The notes beneath the pieces are model-generated. The model did no database searches. It had not been told where the DNA came from and was given only the letters and a program-made list of their open reading frames with translations. A stretch of 22,101 nt of DNA from JAATFY01 sp049276515 (GTDB lineage: Bacteria; Pseudomonadota; Alphaproteobacteria; UBA9219): contig JBASWO010000095.1 in the NCBI GenBank assembly GCA_049276515.1, forward strand, positions 1 to 22,101. The letters are read 5' to 3'. The translations under genes were made by a program, and so were the position numbers. Position 1 is the stretch's first letter; each line of letters starts with the position of its first letter. Shown here one piece after another: positions 1 through 8,770 of this stretch.

Positions 1-1040
1 ACTCCATATAGGATCTTAGCCTTTTCAGCTGTGATACGTGTGTGTACCCACCCGGCAAAACCAATTAGAAGTGGCCCAAGCATACAGGATCCATACCTAT
101 AGAAGGCTTCATCTTGTGCGTTGAAACTATGGGTAGGCCAGAACCCAGCCTGGCGGCGTAACCAGGTCAGACCGTAGTCACCATTATCGTCACCAAAATG
201 AGAGGTGCGCTCATGCCATTGAATGGGATGTTCTTCGGTAAGGCGTAATGAAAAGTCTTCTTCGTTGTGGCCAATATAAATGCAGGGAATTCCCAGTTTT
301 TTTGCTGTATCTCGATCACTAATTGGGTCATCACCAATATGTAGACATTCGCTGGGCTTAATGGATAACTTGTTCAGCATCAATTGCATTAAGCCGTCAC
401 GTTTTCCTCGCCGGTATTCACTAGAAACAAAAAAATTATCAAACACTGGAAAATCTGGCGCTTTAGTTTTTATAAATTTTCGTAGAGTTTTTTCACTAAA
501 ATAACTGTTACTAATTAAAGCTAACCTGATGTGATGTTGCTTAGCAAAATGAGCTATCTGAATGATATCGGGGTTGGAGAAGCAAAGCTTAATCTCCGTT
601 GTAATTTCAGCAGCAATAAGTTCCCCCGGGCTCATGCGTACTATATGTTTGGGGAATATATCGTAAATCTCTCCTAACGTGACTTCACGGTTACCATGCG
701 CTCGCTGTTGTATATCTCGCGCAACATATTCGGTTTGATATCGAACAGCGGCAAAACTATCGGGTGTCTGAGTGGGCTCAAGTAAGTTCTTCTCTCTTAG
801 TTTTCGCCCAAGTTGTAAGAAGGCATCCGGTGGTCTTGGGACGCGACGAATAAGTAATGTATCAAACACATCAAGTGACAGTAACTTAATGTTGCCAGAG
901 GCTATTGCATGTACTGCTGCTATGAGCCGCTGATCATACAGTTTTGGTGTCGTCACAGGATAGGGTCCATTACGCAATATATGAGTGATTGGTAATCCTA
1001 ACCGTAGGATATAAACTGTCCAGATAAGTATTTCATTCAA
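1..1040 (-). CDS. HAD-superfamily hydrolase-like protein of a glycan cluster (COG5610-like), C-terminus beyond the window
   Basis: An open frame runs leftward out of the window, with 346 full codons visible. The first possible start after an in-frame TAA is TTG at 1040, with a modest AGG 4 nt upstream; no in-frame ATG lies before the first motif. HAD motifs are clear: motif I SLDVFDTLL near residues 56-63, motif II LISNS near 175-179, a lysine around 211-213, and motif IV HIGDDPISD near 234-242. A region with GFAGWVHTR follows near 328-335. HAD enzymes with this layout (COG5610, 'predicted hydrolase') occur with glycosyltransferases in polysaccharide loci, often with a further C-terminal domain, which would lie outside the window here. 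The substrate is unknown; phosphate removal from a sugar phosphate or a regulatory role is inference. It is divergent from the GT61 gene. The family call is firm and the exact start is uncertain. Confidence 0.8.
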   Translation of the reverse strand, partial: MNEILIWTVYILRLGLPITHILRNGPYPVTTPKLYDQRLIAAVHAIASGNIKLLSLDVFDTLLIRRVPRPPDAFLQLGRKLREKNLLEPTQTPDSFAAVRYQTEYVARDIQQRAHGNREVTLGEIYDIFPKHIVRMSPGELIAAEITTEIKLCFSNPDIIQIAHFAKQHHIRLALISNSYFSEKTLRKFIKTKAPDFPVFDNFFVSSEYRRGKRDGLMQLMLNKLSIKPSECLHIGDDPISDRDTAKKLGIPCIYIGHNEEDFSLRLTEEHPIQWHERTSHFGDDNGDYGLTWLRRQAGFWPTHSFNAQDEAFYRYGSCMLGPLLIGFAGWVHTRITAEKAKILYG

Positions 1041-1152
1041 TTAGCCTGGCAACTAATAGCATTTTCATTCTATTTCTTTTCACTTGATGTCATATCGTAT
1101 ACATTGAGAAATGTGTCGGTAGTATATTTTTTTATAAACAGGGTAGAATCAA

Positions 1153-2886
1153 GTGACTACTGAACGCGTAAAGCACCTAATTACAGCATGTCATTTAGCC
1201 GCAGCTAGCAAGCTTTTGCTTCCTTTGGCTGATGCGGGTTCTCCTCAAGCTCAGTTGGAGATGCTTGATATCTATCTAAAGCGTCAAATGCCGCGCGCCG
1301 CGGCGCAATATGCTCGAACTATATTACATAAGGACAACACTCACTTTGCTGCTCAGCTGCGTCTATGTGAGGCGTTGGTTATGCTGAACCAAGGGGAGTT
1401 AGCTCTTGAAACAATACCAAGCCATGCTGGTGTAGGTGAAGAAATACGCTTGGCCTCTGTTCACTCACGAGCATTACTGGCTTCCTTGCGACAAAAAGGT
1501 GAGCGTTTATGGAGTGTGGGGGACTTCGAGAAAGGTCGTGATACCTATCGTCAACTTCATGCCGAAGAAAAAAGAATACAGAGCCAATTTCGCGCCATTC
1601 TAAATGCTGATCCTTCTAATATGTTTGCTTGGAATGCTTTAGTGGATGCGGTCGGAAATTATCATTTATCTTCTGTTTTAACTAAGGCAATGCCAAAAGC
1701 TAGCAGTCTCCAGAGTGCTTTTCTTGAGGCCATTACTGGTAATCCAGAGCATCCTGTACAAAAATATCTAAATATTAGTGCGGCAACATTTAGGTCGCTC
1801 TCGGATTGGCCACACAAAAATGAAGTAGTGGCTTCTTTGTCATCAAATCCTCGAAAGTATTTACCTTCCGTATACGGTGCTGAGGTGCCGCAAATTATTC
1901 CTGCTCGGGTAGCTCCAAGAAATATGGTAAAATTGAATGAGGCCGTGGCGTTTGATGCGGGAATGTCTCTTTGGATACGTTCTGCAAAAGGAGATGTTCC
2001 TTGGTTACATGAAGGTATGTGGAGGGAATATGTTGGGCCCTACATGCCTACAACTCTTCCTTCACCATATATTTTTCTAGAGGCTAATGGCGGTTCTTTG
2101 TCAGTTTTGCCCCAGCCATCTTGTCGAATTGAGCAGCCTGTAGTTGTATTAGGATATTGGAATAATTATGGTCACGTACTTCACGATATTATTCCTCAGC
2201 TAGAGGATGCTGAAGCTGTTTTAGGCAAGGATTTTTATATTCTAGCTGTGGATTCTCTTTTGCCTTCCATACGTGATATTTTTTCTCGCGCTGGATACGG
2301 AGCCGACAAAATTATTACAATTGGTGAGGGTTGCACAGCCACTATACACGAAGCTTACTGCATTGCTCCACGCACCCAATTTCAGAATTTAAGATATTTC
2401 AAATCACATTTGTCTCCTGAGTTTCGTCATTATGATATGTCATTAGATGATTTGGGGATAGAATTTGCGCGGCAACGCCTAATGAATGAAATCCATTCCA
2501 AATCCACACAAGCGTCAAGAAAAATTTATGCATCGCGGCGCCGTACAGCGCGTCGTCCAGATAATGAACAGGAAATTGAATCTATGCTTGCAGCGCGAGG
2601 CTTTGAAATCATGGTACCTGAGGAGTTATCACTTCAGGAGCAAATTGAGATATTTGCCGATACAAAAATTTTAGTCGCCTTAGAGGGTGCGGCACTGGCG
2701 AATGCAATGTTTATGCCTGCTGAAGGAATTGTTCTTTCCCTACGCAGCATGGCATGGGGCTGGAGTGTCAATTGTTTTGATGAATTATCTCGTATAAGAG
2801 GTTTCCGTTTTGAAGTTTTTGACTTCGAGGGCAGATCGGTGCCTTTGGATGCGTTGAATGACTGGTTATCATTAAGGCAATCATGA
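1153..2886 (+). CDS. Glycosyltransferase family 61 (DUF563) protein with helical, TPR-like N-terminus
   Basis: The protein has 577 residues and starts with GTG at 1153; an in-frame TAG at 1144 excludes an earlier start. Residues 1-200 are alpha-helical and resemble TPR-type repeats (for example LLLPLADAGSPQAQLEMLDI). The catalytic-type GT61 region spans about 330-545. It includes GYWNNYGHVLHDIIPQL, a conserved serine-arginine in IYASRRR near 458-464, and the GAALANAMFMP block near 512-522. GT61 enzymes transfer pentose or hexose residues from nucleotide sugars in capsule, LPS or N-glycan synthesis; the donor and acceptor here cannot be read from sequence. There is no signal peptide, so the protein is probably cytosolic or membrane-associated. 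It stands alone on the plus strand between two leftward units. The family assignment is strong; the N-terminal TPR reading is by pattern only. Confidence 0.83.
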   Translation: MTTERVKHLITACHLAAASKLLLPLADAGSPQAQLEMLDIYLKRQMPRAAAQYARTILHKDNTHFAAQLRLCEALVMLNQGELALETIPSHAGVGEEIRLASVHSRALLASLRQKGERLWSVGDFEKGRDTYRQLHAEEKRIQSQFRAILNADPSNMFAWNALVDAVGNYHLSSVLTKAMPKASSLQSAFLEAITGNPEHPVQKYLNISAATFRSLSDWPHKNEVVASLSSNPRKYLPSVYGAEVPQIIPARVAPRNMVKLNEAVAFDAGMSLWIRSAKGDVPWLHEGMWREYVGPYMPTTLPSPYIFLEANGGSLSVLPQPSCRIEQPVVVLGYWNNYGHVLHDIIPQLEDAEAVLGKDFYILAVDSLLPSIRDIFSRAGYGADKIITIGEGCTATIHEAYCIAPRTQFQNLRYFKSHLSPEFRHYDMSLDDLGIEFARQRLMNEIHSKSTQASRKIYASRRRTARRPDNEQEIESMLAARGFEIMVPEELSLQEQIEIFADTKILVALEGAALANAMFMPAEGIVLSLRSMAWGWSVNCFDELSRIRGFRFEVFDFEGRSVPLDALNDWLSLRQS

Positions 2887-2914
2887 ATAAATTAGTTTTT
2901 ATATTTTAAAAGCA

Positions 2915-3661
2915 TTAGATCTTTTCTGCCACCACATAGACACTGGCGCAGAGTTCAGGATAGCGCCGCCCAAGTTCAAAAAGCGCGCGCAAATAAGGTT
3001 CCCCTACCAATCCTTGAGCTAGCAGGGCTCCTGTTTGTGCCTCCGTTAATGTTTTTAAAAGAATTCCGCCAGTATCTAGCTTTCTAAAACCAGCTTCCTT
3101 TATTATATCCTGTAACATCTCCAGATCCATAAAACGCAGCTGCCCCCTGCGCTGCATAGCAGGGGGAACATCCTGTAAGTGATTGATGAACCCCATGGAC
3201 AATGCCATCTGGCGTGTACCAGCTGTGGCATTCTGAACTCCAAGAAAAAGTTTTCCTCCCTCGTTAAGTGATTCACGCATCTTGGTAAGAATAACATCTG
3301 GCCGTTCAACAAAATTAAAGGTGTGAATCGAAAACACACCATCAAACCGGCCATGTTCAGTTAGTTTTTCAGGTGACCCAAAGGCCAATTCAAAGGTATA
3401 ATGAGGGGTGTCAAGCGCAAGACTTTCAAGTATGCCACCAGAAGCATTCAAAATAAGTTGGCTTTCATAATGTTGAGCTATCAAAGCAGATTCGCGGGCA
3501 TTTTGTAATCCAACGGCAACGGCTCGTCCTTGAGGCGATGTTGGTAAATAGGGACGAAAACACTCAAACATAAAATCTCGTATCAACGTATCCGTTCCAA
3601 GAGAAGGACGTTTACCGAAATCGCTAAAATCTTTATCAAGCTGTTCACGCAAGATATTCAT
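2915..3661 (-). CDS. Class I SAM-dependent methyltransferase-like protein
   Basis: The protein has 248 residues. The first half looks like a degenerate Rossmann methyltransferase: a hydrophobic strand with AVAVGLQNARE near the SAM-loop position, an acidic stretch, then the post-II block FDGVFSIHTFNFVERPDVIL and a strand/turn EGGKLFLGVQN. These match the Methyltransf_11/23 pattern of 'hub' methyltransferases acting on small molecules or glycans. The glycine-rich motif I is weaker than usual, so activity is not assured. Its ATG overlaps the TAA of the upstream OGT-like gene by one base (TAATG), implying translational coupling and a shared role in the same glycan pathway. It is the last gene of a four-gene leftward unit and converges with the GT61 gene across 28 bases. 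O-methylation of a sugar is a reasonable but unproven role. Confidence 0.68.
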   Translation of the reverse strand: MNILREQLDKDFSDFGKRPSLGTDTLIRDFMFECFRPYLPTSPQGRAVAVGLQNARESALIAQHYESQLILNASGGILESLALDTPHYTFELAFGSPEKLTEHGRFDGVFSIHTFNFVERPDVILTKMRESLNEGGKLFLGVQNATAGTRQMALSMGFINHLQDVPPAMQRRGQLRFMDLEMLQDIIKEAGFRKLDTGGILLKTLTEAQTGALLAQGLVGEPYLRALFELGRRYPELCASVYVVAEKI

Positions 3662-5505
3662 TATGCTGTAGCCTTTTTCCGTGAATCCAGCAGAATATTT
3701 TCTATGACATCTTCCATGCGTGCCACAAAAGCTGGACCATTGCAGAGTGGGCTGTTCACAAGCTTTTGGTTGCCCATGCGCAATTTGATTGATTGCCGTA
3801 ATTGAGCGTTGTTCCCCAGTTTGACGGCAAGCTCAACATATTCATTTGGTGTTGTAGCTATCAGTTCATTTAAACCGAGCGTTCGCAAAATTGCCGCGGC
3901 GATCCTATTGCGACTGAAGCCATAGGGTGGACATAGAGTAACACAAGGAGTGCCAACAGCTAATGGGTCCAGAATGTTATTGGTTCCTGAGAACGGAAAG
4001 AAATCCAGAAAAATGTCGCTGCGCTTGATCATGTTATGGAGAAGCGACCTTCCGGCCACGGGATAAAAACGAAGACGGTCAGGTGTAATCCCTGCTTCAT
4101 GGCATTTGCGAACCATATATTCAGTTAAATGAACGCGATCTTTTGGGCGTGTCGATGGCATGACGACACACACAGCTTTGGGTATCTGCTTCAGTATCTC
4201 AAAGAGAGCATCTATAAATTCTGGACGCAGTTTAGTAAGCATGGATGCTCCCATTGTATAAACAATGCTATCTTCAGGAATAGTGTTGTCACTCCATTTT
4301 ATTGGAAGAGCGTTTGCAAAATAACTTGCATAATGGAAACAAAAGGGCATTCCCTGGCTTAAAACTACTTTTTCCGTGAATTCATTATCGGTTTTTGGAT
4401 CAAGGTCAGGGGATGTAATAAAATGATCCATTTCAATGCATCCAGTTGTCGCCGGTGTATAAAAGGCAGTTATTTGTTTGTGGGCCACACGCAGATAGGC
4501 TGGATATTCATTACGTCCATTACACAAGTCATCAAAATTATATAAAAGATCAAAATCAAAATCAGCTAGTTCCTTTAAATTACTACTGCCCGCAATAATA
4601 ATGGGAGCATAGTCCTGCAGAACAGGGTAATGTTGTAATAATTCTTCGATATGAACCGCATTATCGGAAGTTTGGTGCAGAATAAGAACTGGCTCAAAAC
4701 GCTCGCGATCCATAGAGGCAAGCCACCAAATAAAATGCGGTAAACCATGGCCGTGAGCTGTTGGGTGTGAACAAAATAGGGCGATCCGCCACCGTTTATT
4801 ATTGGGAGATTTGGCGGGAATAGAGCCTATAATTCGTAATTTACGTCCTTCAGCAACAGGTGGAATGGCAGCGAAGGCTTCAGCACGAAATTGTCCGAAC
4901 ATTTCGGCAAACTTTTTTAGACTGAAAGTGCTAGAATAAAAATAGATGGCTGTAATATCGAAGCCAAGCAATGGCAACCAGGCATTCTTCCATGCTTCTT
5001 CTTTACCGATCAAAGAACCATTTTCATAAGCTTTTTTCATATCCTTAGCTAGGCGCATACACCAGTTCATGGCCTGCAAAGTAACCTGCTCGTCATCGCT
5101 GATACTGATCAGTGCAACACCTGTCACGGCAGAGGAAATTATTTGAGCCAGCCATGGCTGACATAGGCTAGGGTCTGGATGGATAGTTTGTGGTAGTGTT
5201 AGGTAAAGGATAGCGGCAGCTAGGTTGCGGCTATATGCATCAGCATCTTTTGTTTTTGCAGCTTTGTGTAGGGCCTGTAATCTTTCTTGGGAATGCATTT
5301 TTTCATCAGGATTCAGGGGAATGCGGCGTGTTGAGGATCGGATGCAATCGCAGGCCTTTTGTAATAGCGCTACAGATGGCGTGTCAGTGCAAGCAATAAT
5401 CCCCAAATCAATGTGCTGACGAGTTAGGCGGAAGTGATTGATAGTATCTGTTTGGTCAAGCCATTCAGCCAATGCAGGAATGCTTAACCGGTGGCCATCG
5501 TTCAT
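3661..5505 (-). CDS. OGT/SPINDLY-like (GT41-type) glycosyltransferase
   Basis: The protein has 614 residues. A helical N-terminal region (about 1-220) leads into a GT-B fold starting near RIALFCSHPTAHGHGLPHF (240-258). The C-terminal half carries hallmarks of the bacterial SPINDLY/O-GlcNAc-transferase group: MDHFITSPDLDP (359-370), a strand with VYTMGASMLTKLRPEF, RLRFYPVAG near 478-485, then DIFLDFFPFSGTNNILDPLAV (497-517) followed by GTPCVTL and RNRIAAAILRTLGLNELIA. In GT41 the equivalent segments bind the nucleotide sugar. Canonical tandem TPRs are not obvious, so the acceptor may differ from that of eukaryotic OGT. The start overlaps the stop of the FAD oxidoreductase gene as ATGA, and the stop overlaps the methyltransferase start, making a tightly coupled trio. 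It could glycosylate a protein such as flagellin or a surface protein, or act on a glycan; sequence alone does not decide. Confidence 0.75.
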   Translation of the reverse strand: MNDGHRLSIPALAEWLDQTDTINHFRLTRQHIDLGIIACTDTPSVALLQKACDCIRSSTRRIPLNPDEKMHSQERLQALHKAAKTKDADAYSRNLAAAILYLTLPQTIHPDPSLCQPWLAQIISSAVTGVALISISDDEQVTLQAMNWCMRLAKDMKKAYENGSLIGKEEAWKNAWLPLLGFDITAIYFYSSTFSLKKFAEMFGQFRAEAFAAIPPVAEGRKLRIIGSIPAKSPNNKRWRIALFCSHPTAHGHGLPHFIWWLASMDRERFEPVLILHQTSDNAVHIEELLQHYPVLQDYAPIIIAGSSNLKELADFDFDLLYNFDDLCNGRNEYPAYLRVAHKQITAFYTPATTGCIEMDHFITSPDLDPKTDNEFTEKVVLSQGMPFCFHYASYFANALPIKWSDNTIPEDSIVYTMGASMLTKLRPEFIDALFEILKQIPKAVCVVMPSTRPKDRVHLTEYMVRKCHEAGITPDRLRFYPVAGRSLLHNMIKRSDIFLDFFPFSGTNNILDPLAVGTPCVTLCPPYGFSRNRIAAAILRTLGLNELIATTPNEYVELAVKLGNNAQLRQSIKLRMGNQKLVNSPLCNGPAFVARMEDVIENILLDSRKKATA

Positions 5506-6560
5506 GTGGCATTCCCTGATGGATGGTAAGAATCTTGCAAAGTCTGTACTGTATTCAAAACAATATCCTCTGCGACAAAAATAGTATCAATCTTTCCGGA
5601 TAGAACATTGATAACGCGATCATGCCGTGTGACGATTGTTTCCCGACTGGCGCGCTCGTTAGGATATTTTGTTTTTATTGACTTTTGGACATCCAAATAG
5701 CGAAAGCGATCCAAAAATGACGGAAATTCATAAATGACTTCGTTGAGTATTTGTTGGCGAATAGCATCGAAGTAGGCTTTCGTCATATTCTCATTAACGG
5801 CGTGCGCCGCATTAAAGTTGTTAAATTGTCCGCGTGGTGTGTATTTCACGTGTGATAGAGTGTAAATGTTATTTTGATAAGGATAAACTGAAAAACAATT
5901 ACCATCCATTGTTGTTAGCGCACCATAAAATGGTTCGGTAGCTTCATAATAGAATAGGGTAGTTGGTTCGAAAAATAAGCCTGGGACGGTGGTGCCAGTA
6001 TCAAGTGAGCACCATGTACAATTAATAACCACATCATAACATTCACCATTAATTTCAACTTGCTTTGGTGTTTCACGTATTCCCGTTATTCTTTGGCCGA
6101 GGTGTAAGGCGGAACCGAGATTTTCTCGGAAGTATTTGCGTGCAATGTCGAAATCCAGGCCGCGTTCCTCGGTTGCCAATGCTCCCTCTATATTAGTCAA
6201 GCCGAATGACCCGGGGTTTACTTCAGTGAATTGCAGCCCGAGATTTCCCATGATTTGTGTGTAAGTCCTAAAATCCATAACGGAATGCACGATAGAAACC
6301 GCATAAATATTGTTATCAATTGCTTTGGTGAACTGAGGATAGGTATAACAAAAACGCTTAAAACATTCTGCAGTTTCCGTTCGGGTGGCAAAACTGCGTG
6401 GGTAGTGGTATCCGGCGTGTAGTCGGGCTTGATTGAGGGAGGATGCTCTTTGTAAGACCTCATCTCCAGCTTCATAAAGCACAACTTCATGTTTATGACG
6501 GATAAGAGTGGACGCTAAATGGCATCCATACCATCCTGCACCGATAATGCCAATTTTCAT
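5502..6560 (-). CDS. FAD-dependent oxidoreductase (DAO-like)
   Basis: The protein has 352 residues from the preferred ATG at 6560, which has AAAAGG 6 nt upstream. A TTG at 6593 would add 11 residues (MSCSLSHKRLI) before the dinucleotide fold and is less likely. The N-terminus MKIGIIGAGWYGCHLA is a classical GxGxxG FAD-binding beta-alpha-beta, with the acidic strand end VVLYEAGD, followed by SLNQARLHAGYHYPRS, typical of D-amino-acid-oxidase-like (DAO) flavoproteins. A middle strand DVVINCTW resembles the second FAD contact (motif ending in NC/A-G). The C-terminus FVAEDIVLNTVQTL lacks the usual clear DAO glycine motif. Proteins of this type occur in surface polysaccharide loci, possibly oxidising a sugar or amino sugar; the substrate is unknown. 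It overlaps the OGT-like gene by 4 bases and follows the CgeB-like gene by about 85 bases. Confidence 0.75.
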   Translation of the reverse strand: MKIGIIGAGWYGCHLASTLIRHKHEVVLYEAGDEVLQRASSLNQARLHAGYHYPRSFATRTETAECFKRFCYTYPQFTKAIDNNIYAVSIVHSVMDFRTYTQIMGNLGLQFTEVNPGSFGLTNIEGALATEERGLDFDIARKYFRENLGSALHLGQRITGIRETPKQVEINGECYDVVINCTWCSLDTGTTVPGLFFEPTTLFYYEATEPFYGALTTMDGNCFSVYPYQNNIYTLSHVKYTPRGQFNNFNAAHAVNENMTKAYFDAIRQQILNEVIYEFPSFLDRFRYLDVQKSIKTKYPNERASRETIVTRHDRVINVLSGKIDTIFVAEDIVLNTVQTLQDSYHPSGNAT

Positions 6561-6645
6561 AATAAGCCTTTTATGGGAAAGCGAACACGACAAAATTGCT
6601 CGAGCTCAAAACACGCTTTGACATTTATATGAGCTGGGAAGGCAG

Positions 6646-7854
6646 TCAAGAGTTGATTATTTGGAATGAGGTTGAAGCTCTATTGAGAAGGTTTGTTATA
6701 GCTTTTTCAAGAGGGCGCATAAAATTTTCTTGAGTATATTCTTGCTGAATCACCCTTTGTTCGCTCGCCTCTAGATAATCCGCATCATCATATGCCTTTT
6801 CCCAGGCTGTTTCTAAAGACTGCTGAATGTCGTCCGTCCATTCAAGGCCGACATAATTTGGTAGATCACCAAAAATTTTATCACTCTTTATTGTGTGATC
6901 GGTCAATGTCACGCATCCCGTAGCTATTCCAACAATAACACGTTCATGAATTCCGTCACGCCAAAGAGGATTGGAATTAGCTACAAGCCTGTAACGCAAT
7001 GCTGTAGGTGCTAACTGCCAGCTTGGAAAGGCGGGGTGTATAGTTGCCTTTGATGGTTGCCCTGATAGGTAATCCCAGCCTCGACCAAAAATGTCAGATG
7101 GCCATGCCAGGAGTGCTCTGGCTAGACGATCACTACGCCACGCACGAATATAATGATCCACCTCTTGGATTACACCCATGAACGCATCAAGATCGGTAAT
7201 GGGGTGATCATTTTTATGAAATAAGATTTCTGCAGCAGCAGCAAGGTCAAGGTTACGGTCTTTTTGTGCTTGCTCGACCAGATCCCAAAGAACGTTTCGT
7301 AGCAAGAGAGGGTATTCTTCCCATTTTGCAGCTATCTGTTCAGGTTGATATGCGGTTTTCACGTAGAGGAATTTGCGACTTCTTTTTTTCCAGGGATGAG
7401 CGCGGGCAGGCGGATTGGGGCCTGCTGCTGAATGCAATAAAGTAGCAGAATTTACAGAAGGTAGATAACGTTCCCGAACTTGAAGATGATCTTGCACATG
7501 GTAACAATTCAAAATATAGGGGCTAGGCACAATATGTTGGCGATAATTGTAGGCCGGATGATCATGCCAGAAGGATAAGAAGGGAACCTGGTATGCTGTC
7601 CATAAATTGACGCTTTTTGAATCACTCAGTTGACTTCCCACTCCTGCAAAACCATAAACAAAGGCGATATCACCAGTTTTAAGGGCCGTGGTTAATTGTG
7701 TGCCTCCATCTAAGCCCATCATATTGATGATTTGGTGTTGATAGCCTTGCAGCATAAAGAACCCTCCAAGCCCTTCTGAGGCATTGTAAAGGGCATGGTT
7801 TTCATTTTCTCCAACCAATGCAATAATACGAGTGCGTGATCCAAAGGCTGGCAT
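6646..7854 (-). CDS. CgeB-like glycosyltransferase family protein
   Basis: The protein has 402 residues, with the first ATG at 7854 and no strong Shine-Dalgarno. The best landmark is the C-terminal segment ALRYRLVANSNPLWRDGIHE (about 287-306) followed by RVIVGIATGCVTLTDH. It matches the nucleotide-sugar-binding end of CgeB-type GT-B glycosyltransferases, where the protein 'remembers' an N-x-N followed by an arginine and a small-residue loop. An earlier motif SFWHDHPAYNYR near 94-105 fits the acceptor-side domain of the same group. It is the first gene of the leftward glycan unit and is divergent from the WavE-like gene; the 193-base intergenic region between them must hold both promoters. Family assignment is by pattern and moderate; donor and acceptor are unknown. 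Confidence 0.62.
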   Translation of the reverse strand: MPAFGSRTRIIALVGENENHALYNASEGLGGFFMLQGYQHQIINMMGLDGGTQLTTALKTGDIAFVYGFAGVGSQLSDSKSVNLWTAYQVPFLSFWHDHPAYNYRQHIVPSPYILNCYHVQDHLQVRERYLPSVNSATLLHSAAGPNPPARAHPWKKRSRKFLYVKTAYQPEQIAAKWEEYPLLLRNVLWDLVEQAQKDRNLDLAAAAEILFHKNDHPITDLDAFMGVIQEVDHYIRAWRSDRLARALLAWPSDIFGRGWDYLSGQPSKATIHPAFPSWQLAPTALRYRLVANSNPLWRDGIHERVIVGIATGCVTLTDHTIKSDKIFGDLPNYVGLEWTDDIQQSLETAWEKAYDDADYLEASEQRVIQQEYTQENFMRPLEKAITNLLNRASTSFQIINS

Positions 7855-8047
7855 TGTGAAGTCTAAAAGTTACATGATTTATTGTGGGCACAAAGTAACA
7901 GTATGATCAGACAAAGACCACAAAATCATTGCCTATGCTAATGCGTTGAATAGTTGGTTGTATCAAATAATATATCATTGTTTGGCTGTGACAACTCTCG
8001 CAGTTATCTGATCATTGTGGCGCAGGGTTACTTTAGGATCCATTGAA
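7855..8047. promoter_or_regulatory. Divergent intergenic region between two glycan operons
   Basis: This 193-base AT-rich region separates the leftward CgeB-like gene from the rightward WavE-like gene and must carry both promoters. On the plus strand TTGAAT (7946-7951) and TAATAT (7968-7973), 16 bases apart, form a weak sigma-70-like pair. I see no convincing pair for the minus strand and no clear operator. Confidence 0.3.
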
Positions 8048-8770
8048 ATGAAAGCTCTTCTTCTTACAGGGGATACCACTTACCTGCCGCTAGTACTTCC
8101 TGTCCTTAAGGAACACCTTGCTGATGTGGATGTTTATGCCTTGGGCATTAATATTTATGCAAAAAAATATGGTGCTCTGCCTGGGTTATTTAAGAGCGCC
8201 TACACGGTAGAGCATGTAGATCCAGAACTAGTTGTTGAGCGAATGTCGCATATCCCTAATCTCGCACATGCATCTGTTGTCTCGGTCGAAATAACAGATC
8301 AGCATATTCCGTGGATGCATCAATTTGATCTTGCAAAGGAATTATATCGCATGATTCCCAAAAAATATAGTCACTACATCCGTAGTCGTTTTGATAATGT
8401 GATGTGTGAGCCATGTTCATATACAGAAGATATCATTGTTCCAACACGCTATCATCATGATCTCGACTTGTTAAATAAAGTATACTCAGATCAATTTGCA
8501 GTTGTACCGGCCCATTATAGTGATGTTTTTTTTAAGTTTTCAGACTACTACAATCAATTCAAAAATGAAATAACCAGGGAACTGATTGCAAAAAACTACA
8601 ATACAAGAATGGATTTGATCCCAGAATATAAATTGAAAGAATACCTTGATCAAAAAGCCATTCCAGTAAATTCAAAAACTATTAAGGTTTATCCCTACAG
8701 TTGGCTTCATCGATTAAGGAATGATGCTAATAATGCTTATATTAAAGACTTGCCGTCGGGGTTTCTATGA
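8048..8770 (+). CDS. WavE-like lipopolysaccharide/glycan synthesis protein (putative glycosyltransferase)
   Basis: The protein has 240 residues from ATG 8048. A GTG at 8015 would add 11 residues (MWRRVTLGSIE) before the natural strand start MKALLLTGD. AGGA lies about 10 nt upstream of ATG 8048. The pattern YSHYIRSRFDNVM (about 111-123), then EDIIVPTRYHHD, then SDQFAVVPAHYSDVFFKFSDYY resembles the WavE family. There a strand with R-x-R-x-D is followed by the description of a target and N-D-Q-F/I-A-x-G/P. Asp in SRFD would take the place of the DxD-type metal site. The next gene starts inside this stop codon (ATGA), so the two are co-translated. Length is shorter than many WavE members. Assignment is by pattern, without any alignment. 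Confidence 0.55.
   Translation: MKALLLTGDTTYLPLVLPVLKEHLADVDVYALGINIYAKKYGALPGLFKSAYTVEHVDPELVVERMSHIPNLAHASVVSVEITDQHIPWMHQFDLAKELYRMIPKKYSHYIRSRFDNVMCEPCSYTEDIIVPTRYHHDLDLLNKVYSDQFAVVPAHYSDVFFKFSDYYNQFKNEITRELIAKNYNTRMDLIPEYKLKEYLDQKAIPVNSKTIKVYPYSWLHRLRNDANNAYIKDLPSGFL

Noticed and set aside
6561..6593. Longer N-terminus for the FAD oxidoreductase from a TTG
   Set aside because: The dinucleotide fold begins at the ATG of 6560, which has a good ribosome-binding site; the extra 11 residues match nothing.
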